From: Prolixibacteraceae bacterium
GTDB lineage: Bacteria > Bacteroidota > Bacteroidia > Bacteroidales > Prolixibacteraceae
DNA: 64,000 bases
Direction of reading: 5' to 3'
Assembly (NCBI GenBank): GCA_021740385.1
Contig: JAIOZY010000013.1
Span: 1-64,000 of the forward strand
Shown: piece after piece, positions 7,465 through 15,829 of the stretch
How the letters are laid out: each line of letters starts with the position of its first letter
Position numbering within the stretch: the first letter of the stretch is position 1
The notes under the pieces: model-generated
What the model saw: the letters and a program-made list of their open reading frames with translations, nothing else
Told to the model about the DNA's origin: nothing
The model's database searches: none
Program-made: the position numbers and the translations under genes

Positions 7465-8605
7465 AATAAAGATAATTGGCTGTTTGTTGTTTTTGGTTTC
7501 CTGTTGTGTTGTTTCAACAGGCGCCGAAAATCAATTCGATTACAAGGGGCAATTATCTGCATGGGGGCTTTTTAACCCGTCGGCTGACCAATCGCTTTGG
7601 TTTGGCGGCCGGTATATTCCCCAAGCCAATTACGAGATTAACCTTCCCGGAAATCACCTTATCGATTTTGAGGCATCGGCCAACCTGTTTGGTACAACGG
7701 CAATTACGCCATTTACTTCTGTGGAATACGAAGGAAAAATCAAACCTTACCGGGCGTGGGTACGTTACAGTGCGTCACAACTGGAAATCAGGGCAGGACT
7801 GCAAAAAATCAATTTTGGTTCGGCATCCATGCTCCGACCGCTCATGTGGTTCGACCAGATCGACCCGCGCGACCCGTTAAAACTGACCGATGGTGTTTGG
7901 GGTGTGCTCGGGCGGTATTACTTCCTGAACAATGCCAATATCTGGCTGTGGGGACTTTATGGTAATCATGAAACAAAAGGCTGGGAATTGGCAAAAACCG
8001 AAAAAGGTATCCCTGAATTTGGCGGCCGTTTTCAGTTTCCGTTTCCAATGGGTGAAGCAGCCCTGACTTATCATCACCGGGAGATAAATACAAGCGGGCT
8101 GGAATATTTAATTCCGCAGGTTCTAAGCAATGTGCCCGAAAACCGTTTAGGTATCGATTTACGATTAGACTGGGTAACAGGTTTATGGTTGGAAGGTACC
8201 TGGGTGAAAAAAGAAGCAGAGCTCGACTGGCTGTCAAACCAGCACGTTTTCAACGCGGGCATCGATTATACGTTCGGAATTGGAAACGGAATATATGCGG
8301 CTTTTGAACAACTGCTGTTTTCGTACGATTCAACGCCGTTTGCCTTTAACGAGCCGGTAACGTTCTCTTTAATGTCGTTGTCGTACCAAATCGGATTGTT
8401 CGATCAAATAAGCGCCATATTTTACTACGACTGGACAAATGAAAACCTGTACAGCTTTTTAAATTATCAGCTTCAATTTCAGCAGCTGACACTATATATC
8501 ATGGGGTTTTGGAACCCCGAAACGTTCAACGTTCCAACACAGAATACTTCGGCCAACCTGTTTGGTGGCAAAGGTTTACAGTTGATGCTGGTTTGGAATC
8601 ATTAG
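7457..8605 (+). CDS. Outer-membrane beta-barrel protein
   Basis: 382 residues: signal peptide (IIGCLLFLVSCCVVSTGA), then alternating aromatic/polar strands to the end (for example PYRAWVRYSASQLEIRAGLQ and GIGNGIYAAFEQLLFSYD). This is the profile of a barrel of about 14-18 strands. Recurrent WGLYGNHE and GLDLRLDW-like turns resemble the porin-like barrels that accompany FtsX-type ABC systems in Bacteroidota. It overlaps the regulator gene and precedes the ABC transporter genes, so it could form the outer-membrane part of the same export or lipid-trafficking route. The specific family is not certain. Confidence 0.7.
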   Translation: MNKIKIIGCLLFLVSCCVVSTGAENQFDYKGQLSAWGLFNPSADQSLWFGGRYIPQANYEINLPGNHLIDFEASANLFGTTAITPFTSVEYEGKIKPYRAWVRYSASQLEIRAGLQKINFGSASMLRPLMWFDQIDPRDPLKLTDGVWGVLGRYYFLNNANIWLWGLYGNHETKGWELAKTEKGIPEFGGRFQFPFPMGEAALTYHHREINTSGLEYLIPQVLSNVPENRLGIDLRLDWVTGLWLEGTWVKKEAELDWLSNQHVFNAGIDYTFGIGNGIYAAFEQLLFSYDSTPFAFNEPVTFSLMSLSYQIGLFDQISAIFYYDWTNENLYSFLNYQLQFQQLTLYIMGFWNPETFNVPTQNTSANLFGGKGLQLMLVWNH

Positions 8606-8611
8606 CTGGGT

Positions 8612-8712
8612 GCTGGCTTTGCCAGCCGAAGCCATGGCGAAGGCTGGGAGCTCGATGTTGGATTTGGGGTTTCGGTTGTAAAAAATGAATTGCCGTCAGC
8701 TTTAGCTGATGG
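8612..8712 (+). repeat. Small palindromic repeats between barrel and SDR genes
   Basis: Three palindromes lie in a 120-base gap: GCTGGC-TTT-GCCAGC (8612-8626), the symmetric CCAGCC..GCCATGGC..GGCTGG (8622-8647) and TCAGCT-TT-AGCTGA within 8693-8712. They resemble intergenic REP-type elements rather than a terminator, since no T-run follows. Confidence 0.6.
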
Positions 8713-8727
8713 ATTTAAAAGATTGAA

Positions 8728-9597
8728 ATGAAAAAATGTATAATCACAGGAGGTAATTCGGGAATTGGCAAACAGGCTGCCATTCAAATAGCTCAAAAAG
8801 GCTATCGTGTTATTATTGGTTGCCGGAATGAAGAGCGTGGCAAACAAGCGTTGGAGGAAATAAAAAAATTGACTGACACCAACGATGTTGAATTTGTCAT
8901 TATCGACATGGCGTCAAAGAATTCCATAGTAAAAGCTGTTGATGAAATAAAGGCCAGGCACGAGGTATTGGATGTATTGATTCACAACGCCGCCGATTTC
9001 GATATTTCACGTAAAAAGCCTGTTTTATCGCCCGATGGCATTGAAACGATATGGGCAACCAATCACCTTGGCCCGGTAATATTAACGGCCAGTTTGCTCC
9101 CCTTGCTTCAGAAAAGCGTGCAGGGGAGGGTTCTCACCATTGCTTCAAAAGGATTGGTAATGTACCCCAATTTGAAAGTTGATTTGGATGACCCTGAATT
9201 TAAACATCGGAAATTTAGTGTTGCGAAAGCTTATTATCAATCCAAGCTGGCGCAAATCATGTTTACATACCGTTTGGCCGAAAAACAAAAAGAAAACAAT
9301 ATTACCGCAAATTGCATTCGGGTAACCAATGTGAAAATCGACATAAACAGGTATCCCAATGTTTCTGCATTCATGAAATGGGTTTATAAACTAAAAAGTA
9401 AATCATCAATTTCAGCCGAAGAGATGGCAAAAACCTATACCTGGCTTGCTATAGCTCCCGAACTATGTAATGTAAGCGGTAAGTACTATAATGAAAAAAA
9501 TAAAGTGGTTTCATCTTCGAAGTACAGCCTTGATGAAAAAAACATTGATGATGTGATGAAACTGACACACGTTTATCTCGATAAGCTGAATTGTTGA
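8728..9597 (+). CDS. Short-chain dehydrogenase/reductase (retinol dehydrogenase-like)
   Basis: 289-residue classical SDR. It has the cofactor-binding TGGNSGIG at residues 7-14, NAA at 87-89 and the catalytic Tyr169-x-x-x-Lys173 in AYYQSK; CRNEERG after the second strand favours NADP(H). The overall pattern, including the HLGPVILT segment, resembles retinol-dehydrogenase/WWOX-type SDRs, which act on lipophilic alcohols or ketones. It lies inside the ABC operon but is bordered on both sides by palindromic repeats and gaps of 82-122 bases. It may therefore be a later insertion rather than a core member. Confidence 0.88.
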   Translation: MKKCIITGGNSGIGKQAAIQIAQKGYRVIIGCRNEERGKQALEEIKKLTDTNDVEFVIIDMASKNSIVKAVDEIKARHEVLDVLIHNAADFDISRKKPVLSPDGIETIWATNHLGPVILTASLLPLLQKSVQGRVLTIASKGLVMYPNLKVDLDDPEFKHRKFSVAKAYYQSKLAQIMFTYRLAEKQKENNITANCIRVTNVKIDINRYPNVSAFMKWVYKLKSKSSISAEEMAKTYTWLAIAPELCNVSGKYYNEKNKVVSSSKYSLDEKNIDDVMKLTHVYLDKLNC

Positions 9598-9631
9598 ATG
9601 AACTGAATAGACATAAAAAATAAAATATTTT

Positions 9632-9662
9632 GTCGGTTGCCGACCTTTTGCCGACTGCCGGC
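9632..9662 (+). repeat. GCCGAC-rich hairpin repeat
   Basis: GTCGG-TTG-CCGAC followed by two further GCCGAC/GCCGGC units in the 82-base gap before the ABC ATPase gene. Repeated TTGCCGACTGCCG-type tracts are common between genes in this phylum. No T-run follows, so it is not an obvious terminator. Confidence 0.5.
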
Positions 9663-9679
9663 TCCAAAAACAAGCAATT

Positions 9680-10375
9680 ATGGAAATTATTAAAACAGAA
9701 CATCTTGTAAAACGTTTTCCCATGGGGAATAACCATTTTACAGCCTTGAAGGATGTTAATTTAACATTTGGAAAGGGTGAGTTTGCCGGGCTGGTAGGGC
9801 CCAGCGGCTCGGGAAAGACTACGTTGCTGAACATCATTGGCTCACTCGATACTCCTTCAGAGGGTACAGCCGTTGTACTGGGGCAATCAATAAGCAAATT
9901 AAATCCGCGGCAGGCTGCAAAGCTGAGAAAGGAAAACCTGGGGTTCATCTTCCAGAGTTATAATTTGCTGGCCGTGCACACGGTTTTCGAGAATGTTGAA
10001 TTTCCGCTTTTACTCCTGAAGTATTCCGCTTCGGAACGGAAAAAAATGGTAATGGATGCCCTTGAATGGGTCGGGCTTACCGACAAGGTTAAATCGAAAC
10101 CGCCACAGTTGTCGGGTGGGGAGTGCCAGCGTGTTGCTATTGCAAGGGCCATGGTTAAAAAGCCAACACTTGTACTGGCCGATGAACCTACGGCAAACCT
10201 CGATGCGGCTAATTCGCATAAGATATTGCAAACGATGGAAAAACTGAATAACGAGCTAAAAACATCGTTCGTTTTCGCTACGCACGATGAAAAGGTAATA
10301 AAATATCTGAAACGTAAAATTTTTCTGCTCGACGGAAAAGTTGATCACGAAGAATGGGCAAACAATAAAAATTAA
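9680..10375 (+). CDS. ABC transporter ATP-binding protein (MacB/LolD type)
   Basis: 231-residue ATPase with Walker A GPSGSGKTT (residues 40-48), a Q-loop in FIFQSYNLL, signature LSGGECQRVAIARA, Walker B LVLADEPTAN and the switch histidine in ATHDE. The length and NLLAVHTVFENV segment are typical of the LolD/MacB/FtsE group, which drives FtsX-type permeases in lipoprotein extrusion or tripartite efflux rather than solute import. Two such permeases follow immediately. Confidence 0.92.
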   Translation: MEIIKTEHLVKRFPMGNNHFTALKDVNLTFGKGEFAGLVGPSGSGKTTLLNIIGSLDTPSEGTAVVLGQSISKLNPRQAAKLRKENLGFIFQSYNLLAVHTVFENVEFPLLLLKYSASERKKMVMDALEWVGLTDKVKSKPPQLSGGECQRVAIARAMVKKPTLVLADEPTANLDAANSHKILQTMEKLNNELKTSFVFATHDEKVIKYLKRKIFLLDGKVDHEEWANNKN

Positions 10376-10380
10376 ATGAG

Positions 10381-11556
10381 ATGAAAATCGCGTTTAAATT
10401 AGCTTACAGGAATTTGATTGGTGCCGGATTGCGGACATGGCTAAACGTCATTGTCCTTTCCTTTTCATTTGTCGTTATCATTTGGTTAAAAGGATTGATG
10501 GTCGGTTGGGACCATCAGGCAAAAAACGATATGAGCCAGTGGCAAATTGGACAGGGACAATACTGGCACAACAGTTACGAACCTTACGATCCTTTCGCTT
10601 TGAACGACAGTCATGCACCCATACCCGATATGTTTGAAGAACAGATTAAAGCCGGTGAAATGGTACCCATGTTGTATGCACAGGGGAGCATTTATCCCGA
10701 GGGGAGAATGAAATCGATAAAAATTAGCGGTATACCTGCCGATCAAACGTTGTTGAAAATCCCTTCAGCATCGCTCGATACGGTGGTAGAAGCCATACCG
10801 GCAATTGTAGGTGCAAGCATGGCACACTCGTCTCACCTCGAAAAAGGTAGCCGGTTTGTTATGCGCTGGCGCGACAGCAAAGGGACTTTCGATGCTGCCG
10901 AAGTTGAAATAGTGGATGTTTTTTCAACCACTGTTGCACAAATTGATATGGGCCAGGTTTGGATACCGCTTGATGTAATGCAGCAAAAGTTGTTAATGCC
11001 CGGCGAAGCCAGCGTTTTTTCGTTTGGCGAAATATCTGAAAAACCCGCGCAACTTGAAAACTTTAAGCTGAAATCGTTCAGTGAACTGACTGCCGAAGTC
11101 GATGAAATGATCAAGATGAAATCCTCGGGCCAATCGGTTTTCTACATTATCCTCATCCTTCTTGCCATGCTTGCCATCTTCGACACGCAGGTGCTTTCCA
11201 TTTTCCGCAGGCAAAAAGAGATTGGCACCTATGTTGCCCTGGGGTACACCCGGCGCGAGGTTGTAGGGCTGTTTACCATCGAGGGTGCCATGCATGCGGT
11301 TTTAGCGGCTGTGGTTGCGGCCATTTACGGTGTGCCGTTTTTTATTTGGCAGGCTAAATCGGGTTTTACACTGCCAATGGATACCAGCGAATTTGGAATG
11401 ACCATTGCGCCAACCATGTACCCGGTTTACAGCATGGGGTTGATTGTAAGCACTGTTCTGATTGTTTTTCTGACAACACTTGTTGTGAGTTACTGGCCTT
11501 CGCGCCGAATTGCAAAAATGAATCCAACTGAAGCTTTAAGGGGGAAAATTCAATGA
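10381..11556 (+). CDS. ABC transporter permease, FtsX type (first)
   Basis: 391 residues. One N-terminal membrane helix (residues 15-40, WLNVIVLSFSFVVIIWLKG), a periplasmic domain of about 200 residues, then three C-terminal helices (about 250-275, 300-325 and 345-375) ending in the family tail PTEALRG. This is the MacB/LolC topology. It starts five bases after the ATPase gene and overlaps the second permease by four bases (ATGA), so the three subunits are translationally coupled and probably form a heterodimeric permease. Confidence 0.9.
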   Translation: MKIAFKLAYRNLIGAGLRTWLNVIVLSFSFVVIIWLKGLMVGWDHQAKNDMSQWQIGQGQYWHNSYEPYDPFALNDSHAPIPDMFEEQIKAGEMVPMLYAQGSIYPEGRMKSIKISGIPADQTLLKIPSASLDTVVEAIPAIVGASMAHSSHLEKGSRFVMRWRDSKGTFDAAEVEIVDVFSTTVAQIDMGQVWIPLDVMQQKLLMPGEASVFSFGEISEKPAQLENFKLKSFSELTAEVDEMIKMKSSGQSVFYIILILLAMLAIFDTQVLSIFRRQKEIGTYVALGYTRREVVGLFTIEGAMHAVLAAVVAAIYGVPFFIWQAKSGFTLPMDTSEFGMTIAPTMYPVYSMGLIVSTVLIVFLTTLVVSYWPSRRIAKMNPTEALRGKIQ

Positions 11557-12830
11557 TACGATTTCTGTTTTTAGGATTGATACGTGATAAAAGCCGTAGT
11601 GTTGTACCGGTACTTGTTGTGGCCGTTGGTGTTATGCTGAGTGTTTTTGTCCACGCGTATATAACCGGTTTCATGAACGATTCAATCGAAATGAATGCCC
11701 GGTTCAGTAACGGCCATGTAAAAGTTGTAACAAAAGCCTATGCCGACAATATCTCACAAATGCCCATCGATCTGGCTTTACTCGGCACCGGGGAACTGAC
11801 AACGGAATTGCAGTCAGTTTTTCCGGATATGACATGGGTTGAACGCATCCAATTTGGCGGCCTTGTTGATGTTCCCGACGAAAACGGTGAAACAAAAGCA
11901 CAGGGGCCCGTAATGGGAATGGCGCTTGACATTATTCAAAATAATTCCGGCGAGATACAACGGTTAAATTTGGCTAAGAGTGTTGTGCAGGGGCGTTTGC
12001 CCCAACAGGCCAATGAAATACTGATCAGCGATTTGTTTGCCCAAAAACTTGAAGTAGAACCCGGTGACCGGGTAACGTTTATCGGGTCGACCATGTATGG
12101 GGCAATGAGCTATTACAATTTTGTTGTTTCGGGTACAGTTTCATTTGGTGCAACTGTTCTCGATCAGGGCTCAATAATTGTTGACATTCACGATGCCCGG
12201 AAAGCCCTCGACATGCAGGATGCTGCAAGTGAAATACTTGGATTCTTCGGGCAGGGATATTACTCCGATTCCGAGGGTATAAAAACCCGTGAAAAATTCA
12301 GGGAAGAATTTCCTGTCGATGCGGATGATGAATTTGCACCTGCAATGATGCTTTTCCGTGATCAGGGAACAATGGGCTCTTTTGTTGACCTGACCGGAAG
12401 CATGGGCGCAATTATTACGTTTATTTTTATCGTGGCCATGTCGTTGGTATTGTGGAATGCCGGATTGTTGGGCGGCTTGAGGCGCTATGGTGAAATAGGT
12501 GTGCGGCTGGCAATGGGCGAACCCAAAGGCCACGTTTACCGTACAATGTTGTACGAATCGGTAATGATTGGTATAATGGGGTCAATTCTCGGTACGGCAA
12601 TTGGTTTGTTTTTTGCCTGGCTGATGCAAAAATACGGAATTGATATTGGCTCAAAAATGAAGGGCACAGCAATCATGATGCCTTCTGTACTGAAAGCCCG
12701 GATAACAACCGTTGATTATTACATTGGGTTTATCCCGGGTTTGATTTCAACCCTAATCGGTACAGCCCTGGCCGGAATCGGGATTTATAAACGAAAAACA
12801 TCGCAGTTGTTTAAGGAACTGGATGCGTGA
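11553..12830 (+). CDS. ABC transporter permease, FtsX type (second)
   Basis: 425 residues with the same four-helix plan as its upstream neighbour: helix at about 10-35 (VVPVLVVAVGVMLSVFVHAY), a large periplasmic domain, then helices at about 285-310, 325-355 and 390-412. The GEIGVRLAMGEPKGHVYRTM stretch is the conserved cytoplasmic coupling segment of FtsX permeases. Having two non-identical permeases with one ATPase resembles LolCDE. Together with the LolA-like protein that follows, this suggests movement of a lipid or lipoprotein across the envelope. Confidence 0.9.
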   Translation: MIRFLFLGLIRDKSRSVVPVLVVAVGVMLSVFVHAYITGFMNDSIEMNARFSNGHVKVVTKAYADNISQMPIDLALLGTGELTTELQSVFPDMTWVERIQFGGLVDVPDENGETKAQGPVMGMALDIIQNNSGEIQRLNLAKSVVQGRLPQQANEILISDLFAQKLEVEPGDRVTFIGSTMYGAMSYYNFVVSGTVSFGATVLDQGSIIVDIHDARKALDMQDAASEILGFFGQGYYSDSEGIKTREKFREEFPVDADDEFAPAMMLFRDQGTMGSFVDLTGSMGAIITFIFIVAMSLVLWNAGLLGGLRRYGEIGVRLAMGEPKGHVYRTMLYESVMIGIMGSILGTAIGLFFAWLMQKYGIDIGSKMKGTAIMMPSVLKARITTVDYYIGFIPGLISTLIGTALAGIGIYKRKTSQLFKELDA

Positions 12831-12888
12831 CTTCGAGAAAATGAAATAGCAGTAAACACAAAATTTTCAAACAATTAATATTGATAAA

Positions 12889-13635
12889 ATGAATAATTTT
12901 AAATACGCAATAACCTTATTAACAGTCGTTTTGTTTATTTGTCCGGTTTTTGCCCAACCAACGGCAAATACAATACTCGATAAGGTGGATGCCAACATGT
13001 CGGCAGAAAACATGATCGTTGAGTCTACAATGACCATTCATGGTCGCAGGGCAAGCCGCACCATTTCTTCACGAACGTATTCGGTGGGCGATAAAAAATC
13101 GTTTACCGAGTACATTTCGCCTGCAAGGGAGGAGGGAACAAAAATGTTGAAACTTGAGGATCAGCTTTGGATTTACTCACCATCGACTGACCGCATCATT
13201 CAAATATCGGGACACATGTTGCGGCAAAGTGTTATGGGCTCCGACCTGTCTTACGAAGACATGATGGACGACCGCAAACTGACCGATCTTTACGATGCAA
13301 TGGTCATTGGCAGCGATACGATTGACGAAAGGGAATGTTATATACTCGAGTTGCTGGCAAAGGTTGATGATGTTGCGTATTACAAGCGGCTGATTTCGGT
13401 CGATAAACAGCGATTTGTTCCGCTTAAAGAGGAACTTTTTGCAAAAAGCGGAAAGCTGATAAAGCAAACGTCCTTGCGTGATGTGAAGAAAGTTGACGGG
13501 CGTTGGTTTCCAACCGTGATGGTATACAAAGACATGATGAAGGCAGGGAAGGGGACTGAATTCAGGATTGATGCAATTAAATTTAATCAGGATATTCCCG
13601 AATACATTTTTTCGAAAGCTGCATTGAAACAATAA
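12889..13635 (+). CDS. LolA-like outer membrane lipoprotein-sorting protein
   Basis: 248 residues with signal peptide (ITLLTVVLFICPVFAQ). The mature part carries the hallmarks of the TP0789/LolA-like family: MSAENMIVESTMTIHGRR, EYISPAREEGTKMLK, LWIYSPSTDRIIQISGHMLRQS and GSDLSYEDMMD. These proteins have the open half-barrel fold that carries an acyl chain through the periplasm. Its position as the last gene after the ABC permeases fits a shuttle that takes cargo from the inner-membrane transporter to the outer-membrane barrel encoded at 7457. Confidence 0.9.
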   Translation: MNNFKYAITLLTVVLFICPVFAQPTANTILDKVDANMSAENMIVESTMTIHGRRASRTISSRTYSVGDKKSFTEYISPAREEGTKMLKLEDQLWIYSPSTDRIIQISGHMLRQSVMGSDLSYEDMMDDRKLTDLYDAMVIGSDTIDERECYILELLAKVDDVAYYKRLISVDKQRFVPLKEELFAKSGKLIKQTSLRDVKKVDGRWFPTVMVYKDMMKAGKGTEFRIDAIKFNQDIPEYIFSKAALKQ

Positions 13636-13649
13636 TGATGATGAACAAA

Positions 13650-13673
13650 GGGGCTGTTTGTTTTTGCAGCCTC
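13650..13673 (+). terminator. Possible terminator after the LolA-like gene
   Basis: GGGGCTG, a loop of about 10 bases, then CAGCCTC, followed 16 bases later by a T-rich stretch. It lies 15 bases after the stop, between two convergent genes, so it could act in either direction. The T-run is not adjacent, which lowers confidence. Confidence 0.4.
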
Positions 13674-13720
13674 TTGCAGTTTGTATTTTTTAGTAAGAAA
13701 TGCGGTTTCTCTTTTAGAAG

Positions 13721-15757
13721 TTAACGTTTCAATATTTTATGATGTGCCAAATTCCTGTTTTTATCCGTTAATGTCAGCATGTAAACACCGGGTGGTATAC
13801 CGTAGCAGGCAAATTCAATTTGATGCCTGTTGGCAGTAAATTCTTTAGCGGCAATTTCTGCAATTTTTTCACCAACCAATGAAAAGAGGTTAAGCGATAT
13901 AAACGACTTGTCCTGCAGCTCAAATTCAATAACCGTATTGTTTTGAAAGGGATTGGGGTAGTTGTTTAAATTAAACCCGGTGCCGGGTGTCTTAAAGGAC
14001 CTGCTGTCGTCAGGATCATCCGAAGTGGTATCCGGTTCACAAATGTTTACGGCTTCTTCGCCCATACCGAGTGGCGCAAAAATATAGTTCGAAATACAGA
14101 TTTTATCAAAGCTTGCCCCGTCTTCCCGATAGGTAACCGACAAGTTGTGTTCTCCTGCTGTCAAATTGTATGTTTGTAACTGCACCCACTGCCATCCGCT
14201 TGTTCCAAGTCCGTTACACATTACCCAGTTGCCGTTGTCGAGTTTTACCCAGTACGAATCATCATCGGGCGAAGGGCAGTTTAACCGTGCATAGAGGTAA
14301 TAGGTTGAATCGATGTTTATAGAAAAGGTGAAATCAACAACGTTATCATCGCCTTCCGAAGCAAAATTGAGGCTCTGTACGCCGTCTTTTACCGAAATAA
14401 ATGCCCCGTTTGATGCCCCGATATCGCTTTTGATGTCCCAGTTTTCTCCAACGGTGCTGCATTCGGCTTCAAAATAGTGTTCTTCAATCCTTTCCGGGTT
14501 GTATTGCCCGCCAATGATGGTATCGCCCCCCGTGAACAATTCAGCATCGACCGATTCGCCCAGAACCCGGTAACCTTCGGCATTGGGATGAAGCCAGTCG
14601 TTTGAATAAGCAGCCTGCATTTTTGTTGTGTCTGACGGATCGCGGATTACTTTGTCAAAATCGATACAGACATCGAAATTTCCGGGTGTGCGTATCCATT
14701 CATTAACCTGATTGCGCACGGCTTCGCGCCCTTCTGAATAATAGCCATGCCCTTTAAAAGGTGTAATTGTTGCACCGTAAATACGTATATTATGGAGGTG
14801 CGCCTGTTCAATCATTTTTTCATAGGCATCGATTATGTTGGCCGCCGGAAGGTTCCCGCCAATATCGTTCACACCGTAAAAAACAATAACCCAGCGTAAG
14901 CCCGACTGGTTAAGGATATCCTGCCTGAAACGGCTGATGCCCGAGGTGGTTAACCAGGTGGCACCGATTCCCAAATTGAGCACGCTTACATGGTCGGTAG
15001 CGGTATCGTTAAGCAGCTTTTCGGAAAATTTATCGGTCCATTTATTTTTCAAACCACCGTGCAAGCCGTATCCATCGGTTATGGAGTTGCCCAGCACACC
15101 AATCGCTGCAAAGTCAGAAGGTGCCAACACTTCAATAGTACTAAGGTTGTACCAACGCTCAACAGTTGTGGAACCTGAAAAAGCGGCCGACGTTGATTGA
15201 TCGCCACGTAGAATGTACGAATCGGTTCGCGAACCGTAATGAAAAGTCATATCGGGTGCCGTTTCACATGCGCCGTAGTAGATGGTTATTGCCAGGCGTG
15301 TGCCGGGTGTTAACGGGAATCCAAGCGGATCGGAATAAACTTCGGAATACGGGTTCATCGTAACAGCATCGTTCCCGTTAAACGTTAATGGTTTTAATGT
15401 AGCGGCATCAATGGCGCTCCCTGTTTGGTTGGCCAATACGGCAATGTTTACCGAATTCATGGTAACCGGTGTTGAACAGGTAATGTTCGAAAATTTGAGG
15501 CGGAGCGTATCGCCACCTATCGAAACACGTACAATTTGACGTAACGTGTTGTTGGCCAAATAGGGAGGTGGAGGCGTGTGTTCAGCCGCCGCATAAGGGG
15601 CACAACTCCAGGTTCCGACCCACTTTTTTGTTTCACCGGCGGTTTGCCCCGATGCAAAAGCAGAGGTGAAAATCAGCAAAATAGCCATTATGGTCACGAT
15701 TGACAAAAAAGACAAAATTCGTTGGCAGGTTTTGTTAAATAAATATTTCTTAATCAT
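13721..15757 (-). CDS. T9SS-exported SGNH-hydrolase esterase with carbohydrate-binding module
   Basis: 678 residues. Signal segment at about 15-36; beta-rich N-terminal region (50-215); SGNH hydrolase domain with Ser225 in LGNSITDG, Gly263 in block II, Asn297 in YGVNDIGG and Asp387/His390 in DWLHPNAEGY; carbohydrate-binding-like module at about 425-560 (PDDDSYWVKLDNGNW); and a T9SS type A sorting domain at 595-678 (NYPNPFQNNT). It is probably a surface or secreted carbohydrate esterase that removes acetyl groups from xylan, given its place downstream of a GH10 xylanase and GH115 glucuronidase on the same strand. Whether it removes acetyl or another acyl group cannot be read from sequence. Confidence 0.85.
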   Translation of the reverse strand: MIKKYLFNKTCQRILSFLSIVTIMAILLIFTSAFASGQTAGETKKWVGTWSCAPYAAAEHTPPPPYLANNTLRQIVRVSIGGDTLRLKFSNITCSTPVTMNSVNIAVLANQTGSAIDAATLKPLTFNGNDAVTMNPYSEVYSDPLGFPLTPGTRLAITIYYGACETAPDMTFHYGSRTDSYILRGDQSTSAAFSGSTTVERWYNLSTIEVLAPSDFAAIGVLGNSITDGYGLHGGLKNKWTDKFSEKLLNDTATDHVSVLNLGIGATWLTTSGISRFRQDILNQSGLRWVIVFYGVNDIGGNLPAANIIDAYEKMIEQAHLHNIRIYGATITPFKGHGYYSEGREAVRNQVNEWIRTPGNFDVCIDFDKVIRDPSDTTKMQAAYSNDWLHPNAEGYRVLGESVDAELFTGGDTIIGGQYNPERIEEHYFEAECSTVGENWDIKSDIGASNGAFISVKDGVQSLNFASEGDDNVVDFTFSINIDSTYYLYARLNCPSPDDDSYWVKLDNGNWVMCNGLGTSGWQWVQLQTYNLTAGEHNLSVTYREDGASFDKICISNYIFAPLGMGEEAVNICEPDTTSDDPDDSRSFKTPGTGFNLNNYPNPFQNNTVIEFELQDKSFISLNLFSLVGEKIAEIAAKEFTANRHQIEFACYGIPPGVYMLTLTDKNRNLAHHKILKR

Positions 15758-15829
15758 TCGTATTGAAAATTAATTCGTTATCATTTGTTACAATTGGCCG
15801 GTTCAATTGTTGTTGTGCAACCGGGCTGT

